Shown here piece by piece: positions 10,913-23,040 of a stretch of 64,000 bases of DNA. A model generated the notes under the pieces. The model was not told the origin of the DNA. It saw only the letters and a list, made by a program, of their open reading frames with translations, and searched no databases. The stretch's first letter is position 1. Each line of letters begins with the position of its first letter. The translations under genes and the position numbers were made by a program. The DNA is from Castor canadensis (taxonomy: Eukaryota; Chordata; Mammalia; Rodentia; Castoridae): assembly GCF_047511655.1 (NCBI RefSeq), contig NC_133402.1, positions 63,740,951 through 63,804,950 on the forward strand, written 5' to 3'.

Positions 10913-13785
10913 TGAATTTTTCCCAGCTGACTCTATCTTTTAACAGTAGCAGCTTGGCATTTAAGTTTCAATATTAGTTGTGGAAGCACAAAAACATTCA
11001 AATAGATACTGCTCAAAAATCAGAAAATGAGCATAAATGATGACTTTGCATTCTCCCCAACATTTCCAAGTGCCTTTAATGTTTGCTTGCAAATCACTGA
11101 CTCTGGATGAATGAGTGACTTTTTTCTCCTGGACAAGTATCACTGTGGCCCCTGATTGAAGCTAATGATAACTTTGAATATGGGCTGAAATGTATGTGTT
11201 TCTATCCAAAGTTGGGAATAATAGCTGTAGGAGGCTGCCATGTATTGTGTAGCATTGTTTACACTTTGCAGATGAGTGTTCACAGTGAGTCCTCACTGTG
11301 TAAAGTAGGTTTATTCTCTAGTTCTTTTATAGACAGACAAACTCAAGTTCAAAGTGAGTAAAACTCAAGTCACGTCACACACTGAAAGTGGCAGGGCTAT
11401 ACCAGCCCCTAAGTCTCTCTCGCTCCTCAGCTGGTGGTTTTCCAGGGTGAGAATGGCTAATGGTTTCCCCACAACTAATTACATACAGAGGTTAAAACTT
11501 AAGACCCACACAAGAAAGGCAGAGGGGAGAGACCTGTTGTACTGAGACTTCCTTTACTCTCACCATGTAGTTTCAAATGTTCTAAAGTTTGAAAGTAGCG
11601 ATATTTTGACTTCAGAGCAAATGGCATTTCACTGGTGAATATTAGCAAAATTTTATTAAATACTATGCCAGTTAGAATAATGCATACACAAAGGAAATGA
11701 ATGTGTTCCATACATTTTTATTAAAAGAGCCAGCAGTGTTTTTTCTTCTGGTGGGTTTAACATTTTAGATATTTATGGCTTTGTTTTTCACTTTCTGTCC
11801 ACTGGCAGGTCTTTAAATTAATAGCAACAGAAGAACTGTCTTAAGAATCTACGGTGTGTAGAGTTAAACAGAATTTGTACTTAATGGAAATTACGGATCT
11901 TCACAGAGTGTGTTGAATGGAAGTTGTTTCATCAAGTCAGGAAATAACTTTACATTTTTAATAATCTGTTCAAAACATTTTGTTTGCAACAGATATTGGC
12001 CTTTTGGTGACAGAGGCCATTTAAAAATTTTTTGTCATTTTTATTTCAAAATATTTAAACCATAACAGATAAACACAGTAAATAACATAAGTAATAGTTA
12101 GTATTTTCCATACCACTCTATCAGATTCTATATTTTTGCCTTCCTCCCTTCATATTGTTTCTTTAAAAATATTATAAATATAGCTTAACCACTGTTTGTA
12201 ATATTCCTAGATCCTGTTCTGTGCCTCCATTTTTGAGGAAGTGGCCTCTGTCATGAATTTGGTGTCTGTCATTTTCATTCTCATTTTTGCTTCATTTAGA
12301 TATATGTACAAACACATACCCCTAAGCAACACAACATTGTGTTTGCATGCTGTTAAAGTCTGTGTAGATTTATTCCTACATACCACACCATGTAATGTTG
12401 TTATTAGGAGTGGAAACTTTTAAAATTAAAATTTGAGTGGGTTATTACTACATGTGTCTCTCCATTTTCTATTTATTTGTTTAGAGGTTTGCTGACTTTT
12501 AATTGGGAAAAAAGTTGACTGAAACAAAGATCACATTTCTCAACTGAACTTGAAGAAGTTGAAGTTGAGGGTGGACAATTTATCAGCTGTGGCTTCCAGG
12601 TTATATAGGCATTTCAAAGTAAGTTATGGAGATTTCTCATTTATTCAGGTCACTGTAACAATTTCGCTAAGTAAAATTACCTCTATAACTGTCTAAACCT
12701 GGTATCTTTTGGAGTGGGAAACTTTTGCTCACCAATTCTGTTTCCTTAAAGTTATTGTTATAGCTGAGTTTTTCTTACTTCTTCTTCCTCCCTTCCCTGA
12801 CCCATAATTCCTAACCCCTGACCACCAGTGTCTCTCTCACCCATTAGGTCTGTGCTGCCTCTTCTGGATTTGTGACCTTATTATCCTGTATCCCTGATCT
12901 CCACCTGAAACCCCAACAGGCAGTTCACCTGATGGTTTGGAGATGACCTTGCTTTGAAGGAGACAGGATCAGGTGGACCCCTTCCTTTCCCTTCCCACCC
13001 CTGTCTTCTCCTCAACAAGACCAGCACTGAGCAGTATAAGTAATCTTATGTAGTATAAAGCTATGTCAGCTAGTGGGGTCTTTCCATTGGTCTCATACAG
13101 AAAGTCTGATACAATCTGAGGTACTTTACAGATATCAATTGGTCCCTGGTGACACTTCTCTTTTCTTCTAACCTAATTCCTTTGTCCGCACCGTCTCCAC
13201 TCTCCCCATAGACACTCTGTCTTTCTCTTCCCATCTGAACATACTCCAGAAAGGATCTTCCCCCTGCTCCCAAACCATTTGTCTTTTCTCTTATTTATCA
13301 AGTCCATCTTGAGCAAAGGGGAAGTTTCAGTCCTGTGGGTGAATTCAAGTTTCCCTTTTGATACCCCTCATATGACTGGTGAATCAGGAATTCTTAGACA
13401 AAATACCTAATAAGGAGCTCATCCTTCCAGAGTAAAGTTTAATGTTGACAAAGGGGGCATTTTAGGATTTTTCTAAGAATTTAATTGGCAGTGAAGACTC
13501 AGTCTTACTCTAGAGGCACAGCCTCGCTGGTGAGAAATGGTTAGAGGCAAACTTACCTAGGGAGAGAGCTTCACTAATGTCCAGTTCACTAATGACCTAA
13601 TTAGTTTAGAGTCATCAGTCAGTCTACTTATAATAGTGAAAAGAAGTAAGAGAAAGGGAAAAAATAACAAATCTTTTCATTTATGCACTTTATTGAGTGA
13701 GACTATCACCTCTGTTCTCCAAATCTCTAGAAAGCATGAGAAGTAATAAATGATGATGAGAAATAAGTTTTGAGTTCTCCAGGCT
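10913..13785. other. No gene seen; mostly unique
   Basis: No coding signal. A stretch at about 12040-12430 (CATTTAGATATATGTACAAACAC, ATTATTAGGAGTGG region) resembles an old LINE-like dispersed repeat but cannot be named with confidence. Confidence 0.45.
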
Positions 13786-13789
13786 CTGT

Positions 13790-13975
13790 GTCTAGAACTT
13801 CTCATGCATCCCTTTAATGGTTACCACACCCTGTGTGTCACAATTATCATCTCCATTATACAGATGAGAAAATTGTGGTTTAGATTACCAAGAAGCTTAT
13901 TCAAGATCAGGTAGCTGGAAATCCTGCAAATTCAAGTCTAGATCTAATTCTAGAGGCCACATTCTTGATGGCTAA
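13790..13975 (-). repeat. MIR SINE
   Basis: CTCATGCATCCCTTTAATGG, CATTATACAGATGAGAAAATTG, AAGCTTATTCAAGATCAGGTAGCTGG and AAATTCAAGTCTAGATCTAA match reverse-complement MIR from end to end with typical age-related change. Confidence 0.75.
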
Positions 13976-14204
13976 GGGATCTTCAACCCTATGCAACAAC
14001 TGGCTTGTCATCCTTGTGTTAGGGAATCTCCTTTCTTAAAATTCAAATCTACCAGTTTCCTGATGAGGGGAAGACCATCTTAACTGATCAGCACCAAGTC
14101 CATCACCCACCATGTTCCCTATCTTGAGTGTCGCCATAACACCACATACTCCTCTGGGTTGAGGAAGTTGTGTTTTCTTTGTAAAGTGATTCCCTGATGT
14201 AGGC

Positions 14205-14492
14205 TAGTATATTAGTCCATTTTTGTTGCTATAAGAAGAATACTCAAGGCAGGCTACTTTATAGGGAAAACAGCTTTATTTTATCTCATGATTCTGGAGA
14301 TGCTAAGTCTAGGGGCCACACCTTGTAATGACCTTCCTTCTGGAAGATTTCCAAGGTGGCATGCAGCATTACCTGGCAGGAGGCAGAGACTGAGTGTGTG
14401 TATACTCCTCTGCTGATAAAACTACTGGCACCTAGTCATGGGGCTACTCCCCAGATCTTATTTAATCCTAATCACTTTCCAAAGGCCCCACT
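14205..14492 (-). repeat. MaLR-type LTR (MST/ORR1-like)
   Basis: TATTAGTCCATTTTTGTTGC, ATAAGAAGAATACTCAAGGC, TCTCATGATTCTGGAG, GGTGGCATGCAGC, GGCAGGAGGCAGAGA and ATCACTTTCCAAAGGCCCCAC are in the order of a reverse-complement MaLR LTR. It is directly followed by an L1 3' end that appears to have landed in or beside its end. Confidence 0.75.
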
Positions 14493-14499
14493 TCTTGTT

Positions 14500-14672
14500 T
14501 TTAATTATTTTTTTTTATTGCTGTGCTGAGGGTACATTGTGACATTTACAAAATCTCTTACAGTATATCACAGCTGAATTCACCCCTTCATCATTTTCCT
14601 TCATTTCTCCTCCCCCATTCCTGGAATAGTTTGAACAGGTCCCATTTTCCATTTTCATACGTGGAAACACAG
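14500..14672 (-). mobile_element. LINE-1 3'-terminal fragment
   Basis: T-run at 14508-14518, then GTACATTGTGACATTTAC, TCTTACAGTATATCACAGC, TGAATTCACCCC and a C/T-rich tract. This resembles the reverse complement of the L1 tail at 50990-51070 (CACCTCCCC and GACATTT in that strand). Only the extreme 3' end is kept. Confidence 0.6.
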
Positions 14673-15405
14673 TTCGAGCACAGTCCCAGTGAAGGGGGGA
14701 AGACAGAGGAAGTAGCTATCTCTCGTAAGTACTACTGGTACATGTGCTTATTGCAAGAGAAAACTGAATACTACACATTGTTTCTGGAATTCCTTATTCT
14801 GTTCCTAATACCTCTCACTATCCTGACAGCCCACCTTCAGAAAAAAAGAAATTTAGCTACAAATTTAGTGCTTTCTCAGGGCAATAACCACACATAAGAA
14901 TCTAATAACCTATTTATTTTAGGTTTAGCTTTGGACTTTAGAAACTTTCTTGATAGTGCCTTTTATTTGAGGAGAAGATGCTGTTAAATTTATTTAATTC
15001 CAACATTTCTCTCAGCAAGGCCCTCACAATTTTGGAAAGATATTTGTTGGCTTGAGGCTGCTTTTATTATCTATGGTCAAAAATCTCATTTTGTAAAAGA
15101 GATTGAGGTTCAGAGAAAAGGAACAGAGAGAATGAGCTGGGGTTATTTGCCCTTGAGTGAGGCCTCGCTCTTTGTTTCTTTTTTTTTTTTTCTTCTCCTT
15201 AATATTTAGCTTTTTTTTTTTTTTGAGTTCTGAATTTAACCACCTATTGGTAAATATTAAAGGTATCAGAAAAAATTCTGAAGCCTATGAGAAAACTGTA
15301 CGTGGAAAGCAGAAGCAAGGATATGGTGTCAGGAGCCTCACTGTAGAGAAATATCTTTGGTCATGATTGCTTTCTGTTTTTCTTCCTTTTTCTTGTCTCA
15401 AGAGA
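14673..15405. other. No gene seen
   Basis: A 124-codon frame at 14523-14897 starts inside the L1 tail and has no recognised domain. T-rich runs lie at 15177-15225. Confidence 0.5.
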
Positions 15406-15480
15406 TTTTTTTTGGTGGAACTGGGGTTTGAATGCAGACTTTGTGCTTACAAAGCAGGCTCTTTACCACTGTGACCACAA
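15406..15480 (-). repeat. tRNA-type SINE head
   Basis: TTTTTTTTGGTGGAACTGGGG, TTTGAATGCAGACTTTGTGC, TACAAAGCAGGCTCTTTACCA: reverse complement of the tRNA-derived SINE, without a B1-like half. Confidence 0.7.
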
Positions 15481-15550
15481 AAAGAGTCTAACATCTGTTT
15501 TTCTTTCCCTGCTTTAAGTTTCAACTGGTAAATAACACAATCTTATATAT

Positions 15551-15742
15551 TTTTTGGCAGTACTGAAGTTGGAACTCAGAGGCTTGCATTTGCTAAGCAA
15601 GCACTCTACAACTTGAGCCATGCCACCAGCCTCTTTTGCTTTAGGTATTTTTGTCTGGGACTGTCCTTGAACTATGATCCTCACAATTCCTGTCTCCCAG
15701 GTAGCTGGGATAATAAGTATGAGCCACTATAATCATATGCAG
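15551..15742 (-). repeat. tRNA-type/B1-like composite SINE
   Basis: GGCAGTACTGAAGTTGGAACT, GCTAAGCAAGCACTCTACAA and CTTGAGCCATGCCACCAGCC form the tRNA-type part. TCCTTGAACTATGATCCTC, GTAGCTGGGATAATAAGTATG and AGCCACTATAATC form the B1-like part. Confidence 0.75.
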
Positions 15743-16846
15743 TTAATACAATCCCTTTGTAGGATATAAAATACTGTGAGCCTGACAACAGAGTAAACTG
15801 AATGCTGTCTGTGTAATCTCAGATGTCAAGCTATAAAGCTAAGAAGTTTACTCTGTGCTCTAAGAATTTAATCATTCCTTCTTCCATTATTTCATGTTCT
15901 TAAAGAAGCAGAAATAATGAAAGCTATTCTCAGGACAGATGGTACCATAAATAGGTTGGCGTAGTGGTTCATTGTGTCTCTGTGAAGTGCTGCCTCAGGA
16001 TCCATTTAACTACGTGTTGCTCAAAAGAGCCAGCTATAGCTGTATTTTTGTCTTTGAGTAGTTATTGAAATCATCATGTAGCATTTTATAGTTTTCATTT
16101 TAGAATTTCTCTACTGGTAAGAAAACAGCAACTATGTTATAATAGAGATATGATTCAATCCATTTCTTTACTATGAATTACCCAAGTGGCTTAGAAATAT
16201 CCTGATGGACAAAGAGCAATTTTAAATAATTTTATAATACTTTTGACCAAGGAATTGTTAGGAAAAATTCCGTTCCAAGTAGCATGACTATGTAGATTAC
16301 GAAACCAGAATACGTGAGAACAGCAGACTTCTAATCTAAATTACTTTCCACAGGACACCACACTCAAAATTCATGCCAGTATCTCCATCTTAGCTCCAAC
16401 TCCCCTCCACGTTGAGTGATTCCCATTCTCTTTAAACCTATATCCTACGAGTTCATTGTCCACCCAAAGTCTCTCAGTCTACCATCTTCCCTTACCCATT
16501 TTGCTTTTTTCCCCTTCAAAAACACGTGGGTCTTCTACCCACAGGGATCTGCATTCTTATTTCGAGGTGTTGTGAATCTGTTGCATGTCTGTGCAATCCT
16601 AGTTTGTTTTCACTGCTGGATCAGAATTCCACAGTCTGGGTATTTCACGAACCACAGACGTTTACTTGGTTGGTGGCTCTGGAGCCTGGCAAGCCCAACC
16701 ACGAGGGGCCTCATATGGTGAACGTCTTTTTCCTGAGTCAACACTGAGGAAGGCATGAAGGAGAGAGAGGATGAAGCCGACTGATGCCCACCCTCTGAAT
16801 AATGTCATTAATCTGCTTATATAAGTTTGCTCTTAAAAACGCACCT
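15743..16846. other. No gene seen
   Basis: AT-rich unique sequence. The 101-codon frame at 16416-16721 has a long overlapping partner frame and no recognised motif. Confidence 0.5.
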
Positions 16847-16932
16847 CTTTTTTAAGTGCTGAAGACCGAACCCAGATTCTCGTGCATGTACTGTACTAGT
16901 GAGCATTTTACCATTGATCTGAATCTCCAGCC
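16847..16932 (-). repeat. tRNA-type (ID-like) SINE head
   Basis: Short T-run, GTGCTGAAGACCGAACCC, GTGCATGTACTGTACTAGTG and CCATTGATCTGAATCTCCAGCC: reverse complement of an ID-like tRNA SINE, more ID-like than the other copies. Confidence 0.6.
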
Positions 16933-16965
16933 TGAACTCACCTCTTTACTTATGTATTTATTTAT

Positions 16966-17257
16966 TTTGATGGTACTGATTTGAACTCAGAGTTTCCTAC
17001 TTGCTAGGTAGGTACTCTACCACTTGAGCCATGCCTGCAGCCCTCTTTTTATCTCTGGTTATTTTTGAGATAGGGTCTTGCTCTTTGAACAGGCCAACCT
17101 GAACCACCATCATCCTATTTTATGCTTCTCACTGTTGCTGGGATGACAGGCATAAGTCACCCACAACACCCAGCTTTTATTCATTGAGATGGGGTCTCAC
17201 AAACGTTTTTGTCCAGGCTGGCTTGGAACAGTAATCCTCCTGATCTCAGCCACCCGT
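16966..17257 (-). repeat. Three-module composite SINE (tRNA + two B1-like)
   Basis: Module 1 (tRNA type): GGTACTGATTTGAACTCAG, GGTAGGTACTCTACCACTTG, AGCCATGCCTGCAGCCC. Module 2: GATAGGGTCTTGCTCTTTG ... GTTGCTGGGATGACAGGCATAAG ... ACACCCAGC. Module 3: TTCATTGAGATGGGGTCTCAC ... CAGGCTGGCTTGGAACAG. The same order occurs at 34990-35325, 47636-47932 and, on the other strand, 18087-18455. Confidence 0.8.
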
Positions 17258-17960
17258 AAGTGCCCTCTTAATACCATCTCAGTGTCAATCAAATTTCAAC
17301 ATGAACTTTGAAGAAGACAAACTACAGCATACATATATTCCCAATCAATAAAGACCGAAAATAATCAACCATATACTTCTCCATGCCCCCTGTGTATACA
17401 TATTTAGTATTTTACAAGAACTCTTACTTACAGGGCTGCCCTATACAAACACACAGCTTGTACATAGTAAACTGTATTTGGCCCCAGAGTGTCATACCCA
17501 GAAGGCGTGGAACTCGTAGCATTCTTGGTTTTATTTGTGTCATATATGTAAGGCTTGACTCTTGGACAATGCAGACTCCTCAGGGGAAGTAACCCATTCA
17601 TTTTTTTATGTGCTAGCAGGTTATGCACATCATAGAGGCAAAATCATCATGCCTGATGAACTTGCGCCATCACAGACGCCATCCTTCCACTCTCCGCCTG
17701 CATAGCCACTCCAGGCAGGCTTCACGTCCTTTATAAAGTAAAGGAACCAGGAAGCCTGCGTCAAAGGAAGGTGAGAAAAACACATGACAACCTTTTCTTC
17801 AAAGGGGAATTAGCGTACCCGTTATTTCAGGGATCAAAAAAGAAAACTGCCGTCATTTCATAAGAGGAAAATGTGTGTCTGTGTGTACATGTACATGTAA
17901 TTTGAGGATGTTTGAGTCTAGATAAGCCCAGAAATAATCAACCTTTATTAGAATTCACAC
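17258..17960. other. No gene seen
   Basis: Unique sequence of somewhat higher CpG content around 17640-17760, but far too little for a CpG island. Confidence 0.5.
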
Positions 17961-18086
17961 GAAGCTGGGTGTGGCGGGGCATGCTGAGGCAGGAGGATTG
18001 TGAGTTCAAGGGCAATGTGGGTTACATAGAGGGTTCCAGACCAACCTGGGATACACAGTGAAGCTGTCTCAACAACGAAAAACCCC
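17961..18086 (+). repeat. B1 SINE
   Basis: GAAGCTGGGTGTGGCGGGGC, GCTGAGGCAGGAGGATTG, TGAGTTCAAGGGCAATGTGG and AACCTGGGATACACAGTGAAG match B1 in order, ending in an A-rich ACGAAAAACCCC stretch. A small internal deletion follows the A box. Confidence 0.85.
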
Positions 18087-18455
18087 AAGGCTGGGGTGGT
18101 GGTTCATGCCCGTAATCCTAGCTATTCAGAAGCTGGAGACTGGTAGAATTGTTGTGTGAGGCCACCCCAAGCAAAAAGTTAGTGAGATCCCCTCCCCCCC
18201 ATCTCAACAAACAAACTGGGGGTGTGGTGAGCACATCTGTAATCCCAGCCATGCAGGAGGCATACTTAGGAAGAGCACAGACCAAGGTCAGCCCTGAGGC
18301 AAAAAAAACAAAACAAAACAAACACCAAACACACATGTGAGACCCTATCTGAAAAACAACCTAAAAACAAAAAGTGCCGGAGCTGTGGTTCAAGTGGTAG
18401 AGCAGTTGCCTAACAAGAGCGAGGCCCTGTGTTCACATCCCAGTACTGTATGCAC
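18087..18455 (+). repeat. Three-module composite SINE, forward
   Basis: B1-like module (GGCTGGGGTGGTGGTTCATG, CGTAATCCTAGCTATTCAG), second B1-like module (GGGGGTGTGGTGAGCACATC, TGTAATCCCAGCCATGCAG), A-rich linkers, then the tRNA-type part (GTGGTTCAAGTGGTAGAGC and TGTTCACATCCCAGTACTG). It is the forward counterpart of the reverse copies elsewhere in the window. Confidence 0.8.
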
Positions 18456-19429
18456 CCCTCAGATCTGAATATCTGATGGGAATCAGCTGTTCTTTCTCTG
18501 TCAATGCTATCACCAGCAGAAGTAACGATCTGAACTGACGATTAGGCAGAAAAGTCCAGGCATCTACAAGAGGGCTTTTTCATTCTGTTTCTGCCACATA
18601 CAGAGGGCAGCAGATGCACGAGGAAGACAAGCCATGAACTCTGACTTTTCACTTCTCTTTTCCACCACCTGCTTGTGCCTTGTGAGGTCTCAGTGAAGCC
18701 AGGAGGCCACCTGGTGCCCCATTTCCTCACCAGGCAGCAACTCCACCTCCCACTCTGGTTGTTGTGAGCATGAAATGGACTCGCGCAACTAAGCACCAAG
18801 ACCTGCTCTGGGTGTAGTGTGAAGACAATTCAGAGATAAAGATTTTTATTATCTGAGCTGTTAATGCTTGTAAGATTTAAAACGGCAGGCGAAGTAAATG
18901 TGTGACACTGTTTTGCAATTTGACAGCAGTATAGAAATGTAAGACATTGTCCCTTTTAAAATGCCACTTGGAAACTTGGTGCTGACATCTTCGAAGTCTC
19001 TCCCCAAACGCTGAGCTCTTTGTGTGCCTGGATAGCAAACTTGCGATGGATATCACTTTAGGTACTGCTGTTAAAATCTAGGCTTATATCCCTCCTAATG
19101 CCATTTCAAGGATGTGTTCTGTTATTGAATGAACGTGGAAGTGGTGGTGGTGGGACTCACCCTGCTTTTGGAAAGTTTGGTGGGTGTCTGGTGCTCTGTG
19201 GTTATTTTACACACAGTACTGATATTTACAGTCCAAACCCTTTAGGGAGATTTATGACACAAGGGACCTGCTTCAGTGCGGCAGTGGGTTCAAGAAAATG
19301 CTGGCTTTGGGTTCTGTACTACAGGAGCCAGCACAACTCTGCTTGTTGTGTAAGAAGCCTTCTACGGTCCCTGGCTTGCTTTTCTGGAAGGGCTCCCCTT
19401 CCGTCTCCACCCTTTCCTGAAGCCGTTAG
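18456..19429. other. No gene seen
   Basis: Unique sequence. The 148-codon frame starting at 19098 runs into the MER5A fossil and has no family resemblance. Confidence 0.5.
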
Positions 19430-19605
19430 CCAGTTGTTCTCCAACTCCAGTGCTCACCAGAATCAAGCAGAGGGTTTGTTGGGATCCAGATTACAGCACC
19501 TACCTCTAGAGTTTCTGGCACGGTGGGTCTGGGCTGGAGTCTGAACATTTGCATCTCTAACACATTTCCTGATGCTGCTGGTCCAGAGACACTCTTCGAT
19601 TATCA
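19430..19605 (+). repeat. MER5A-type hAT (Charlie) DNA transposon fossil
   Basis: GTTGTTCTCCAACTCCAG, CACCAGAATCAAGCAGAG, TCTAGAGTTTCTGGCACG, GTGGGTCTGGGCTGGAGTCTG, ATTTGCATCTCTAACA, GATGCTGCTGGTCCAGAGAC: the MER5A order is complete. A non-autonomous element mobilised by an ancient hAT transposase. Confidence 0.85.
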
Positions 19606-22285
19606 TTGCCCTAAACAACCTGCTAATTCCCTGGGATTCAAACTGACCCTTTGTGGTCATTATTATTGGCCACTGCTACTTTCCCTGGACATCGTTTCCC
19701 TCATCCCCACCTAGACAAGCTCAGTGTTCTTTTTTCATAGTTTATCCCAAATAAGGTTCATCCATAAAGCTTTTTCTGACTTCTGTGCTCCAACGCACTC
19801 CCAATCACATGCTCCCCCTCTCTTTACTGCTCTCCTCATGGAATCTGCCTTCCTTGTTACCCAACCAGACAACCAGGTCCTCCATGACAAAGGACTGAAT
19901 CTTAATCTTTTCTTCTTAATCCTTATTTTAAATTGATTCTCAAAGAGCCTATGGTAGATTTCTTGAGTGGGACCCAAGCTTTATATCTATGGTATTGTTC
20001 ACTATTTCTTCCACTTTCACTTCTACTAAATCCAGTATCAACTATGGTGAGCGTGGCTACACTGGGAGCCAGGCTCATCTTTGATCTATGATATCAATAG
20101 AGTGCTATTTATTCACTGCTTTGTGGACTCCACAAATCTGCCATTTAGCATTGTGCTCAATCTTTTTCAGTTTGAGACAGGAAGAGGGATGGCTTTGAAT
20201 AATCCAAATTTAATTAGAAACTCTGGGTATCACATTTGATTTTTTTTCTTCTTTTTGGTGACAAAAGCTCCGTCCCATTCTTTCTGGAACCAGTTCTACC
20301 CTTTCCTCAACAACCTCCCCTCCCCTTTTTGGGCCATTTTTCTGTCAGCTATTAAATACAGGGGCTAAATTCCCAGAGACTTCATTTCTCATGGTAGCAT
20401 GTGACTCGGGGAAGTTACACAGACGTCCAATTACCACAGAAGTCTAATAAGCTAATGACTGCCCTAGGCATTCACTTGGGAGGGGTTTGGGGACTCTTCT
20501 GAAAGCTGCTTGTCACCTGCCTGGACATGGCGAGAGCTCTGGACTCACATTTTCCTGTAAGAAGGGTAAACATGGAGGTTTCCTTGGAGATGGCTTTTCC
20601 CAGAGTTTTCCCACCCTTGTCCAGAGAGGCAAATTGCCAGTATGTTATAAAGGGCTAGCTTCTTAGTTATCTAGTACGAAAAAAAAAAAATGTGCCCAGA
20701 CTGTTATTGTGGGAAAATATCAGAAATAATATTTTTCAAACTCTGCTTAAAATTATGTCACCAATATTTTTACTAACTTCTTTGTGGTAGTAAAAATAGA
20801 CATTTGATTTGGAAGTCATTGTGCATTTAATAAGGAAGAAAAAGAATTGTTGAAAATTGTTTCATAATTTATTTGTAGAAAGACTAGCAATCATTTTTAG
20901 TTTATCCACCCCACCTCTAAAAAAACAACAAGTTATCCCAAATGGCAGACCCCTTTTCCTTTGATATATAAACTCTATTTTTTGCTGATCAAGTCTTTAA
21001 ACAAGGGCAGGGGTTTTATAAGATTGTCTCAGAGTCTGGGAGCCCAGATTGGAGGACCTTCGATGCTGTCACTGGGTAAAAAAGGCTATTTCTACTTATA
21101 TTTGTGCCAGGTATTTTCCAACCTCTTACTCCATTTTTCTAGAGTTAGAGATTGTCTATGGAAAGGAAATAAGAAAGAAAATTTGGGTCATATACTATAT
21201 ATTGCTTATCTGCAAAGAAGTAATGAAAAATACGTACACATAAAGGTGACTAAATAAAAGCAAAGAGAGCGATTCAGAAGATTAAAAAGGGGATCTGAGA
21301 AGATGAAATCTCTCAGTAAAAAAAGTATACATCATAAGGACTTCATAACCTGTCTACTGTCTGGAACTTGTACTTTTAGAATATACAATTTCTAAACAAT
21401 TCCCAGATCAGGATTCGACAGCTTGGTTAGAATGGAAGACTGGCCAAAGAAGGCTGAAGTTATAAAAGATTTGGAGAAAACTTTTGAAGGTCCAAAAATA
21501 GCCAATGTGAGTCATGTGCCACAAAGTGGAGATAAACTCAGATAGAGTGGAGTATTGCTGAAACACAAAGGTGACCAGTCACCAAGTCCACCTCTGGATA
21601 CTTAGGCCTTTGGGTAACAAAGTAACCAAAAACCATGTGATGTGTCTGGCTGGGACAGACTAGGGGAAGTGGGAGTGGAGATGGGGCTGGAGGTAATGTA
21701 GCCCCCAAATGGTCAATGTATGCGCTGGATTGGTTTTTGTCGCTGTTGCTGCTGTTTGTGGGTTTTTTTGGTGCATGAAGCCATTCCCTGGTTCACAGTG
21801 TGGTGCTCTGCTTAACTAGACGCCTTTTAGCCTTTCCAGGATGGCAGTTTGATGGGAGCAGTCTTATGAGGTTATTCTGACTCTTTCTTTTGATGAGGTC
21901 ACACCAAGGTTCTATCAGTTGTTTACTCATAAACTTGTAATGGAAACTGGGTCTCCTGGAGGCTAAGTAAACAGAAATGAAGCAGGACACACATCACTGT
22001 TCAGAGAGCAGATTAAATGTTAGATGTTGCTGCTGGGATGCAAATTCAAGTTCCCAGGATAGTTCAGCTGTGGCTACTGTGAGGGGGATGGAAATGTTTA
22101 TCATTATCTCAGGTTTGCAGATTTTTCTACTTGTTATCTGTGTATTATGACTTTAAAGGCATAACAATAGACTCCAATAAAGGATTCCCTCTGCTATCCA
22201 GTTTTTTAAAACTCTTAATGGATAACTGCCAGAAAACTTAGGTAATTTGGATTTTCTCTTACCACAGGAAGAATGAATTTGGATT
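19606..22285. other. No gene seen; unique sequence
   Basis: No repeat or coding frame is recognised over about 2.7 kb apart from short A and T runs. It could hold conserved non-coding DNA, but this cannot be judged without alignment. Confidence 0.5.
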
Positions 22286-22371
22286 ATAATTTTTTTGCCA
22301 CGGTTGAGATCAAATCCAGGACCTTGTATGTATTAGACCACTGGTACACCACTGAGCTACACCCTCTGACC
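22286..22371 (-). repeat. ID-like tRNA SINE
   Basis: TTTTTTTGCCACGGTTGAGAT, CAAATCCAGGACCTTGTATG, CCACTGGTACACCACTGAGC and TACACCCTCTGACC: reverse complement of an ID-type element with GAGCTACACC at the head. Confidence 0.65.
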
Positions 22372-22394
22372 TTGAACTTGAATTGAAAACAGCA

Positions 22395-22540
22395 TTGGAT
22401 AATGGAAAAAGTATGAAGTCAAGCTAAGTAACCCCAGGATTCAAAACCTGATTTTGTCCTTGAGATCTGTGTAATCTTGGACAGGTAACCAACATTTTGG
22501 CTCTCAACTTTCTCATTTGTGATCACATTTACAGAATGGT
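22395..22540 (+). repeat. MIR SINE
   Basis: GGATTCAAAACCTGATTTTGTC, TGTGTAATCTTGGACAGGTAACC and CTCAACTTTCTCATTTGTGAT follow the forward MIR core. Confidence 0.65.
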
Positions 22541-22734
22541 TTTACTAAGTAAACATGGCATAAATGCCCTACATTCAACTCAGCACCTGGTTTGTGAAGA
22601 ATCGTAATCAACATTGGCTTCCTTTCCCCTTCCTTTATTTAGGGTTCCATCAGTGGCAAAAGGTAAATAATATAAAAAGAGCTCTTTTAGCTAGTTCCTC
22701 TGTCTCTTTTACACATACCATCATTGTGGATATA

Positions 22735-22905
22735 TCCTCCCTCCATTTTTCTCTCTCCTTCTCTCTTTCTTCCCTCCCTTCTTTACTCCCTTCCTTTCTT
22801 CTTCTTTTATGTACAGTCATCATTGTGCACATTTCCCTCATCCATACCTCCTTCCCTCCCTCCTTTTCTCTCTCTGCCTCTCTCGTTTTATACTCTTTCT
22901 CACTT
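22735..22905 (+). repeat. Polypyrimidine CT/CCTT-rich tract
   Basis: Long C/T-rich stretch with repeated CTCTCC, TTCCCTCC and CCTTCCCTCCC units, interrupted at 22808-22840. Open frames here (63-118 codons, both strands) are low-complexity artefacts. Confidence 0.85.
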
Positions 22906-23040
22906 TATAACATAACATGATGCTTCCCGCTCATTTTCTGCAACAGTCCAAGAATCAACCATATCTCCAAAGACCCTTTGGTATTAGAACCCCAAATATG
23001 GGATCTAGATTTGATTACATGTATGATTCCTAATATTATT

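Noticed and set aside
17640-17760. Possible CpG island or promoter
   Set aside because: Only a handful of CpGs over about 120 bases, no sustained GC content and no exon next to it.
19098-19544. 148-codon forward frame
   Set aside because: The end overlaps an MER5A fossil, and there is no family resemblance or splice context.
22564-22920. 118-codon serine/proline/leucine-rich frame
   Set aside because: Translation of a polypyrimidine tract; no start context or motif.
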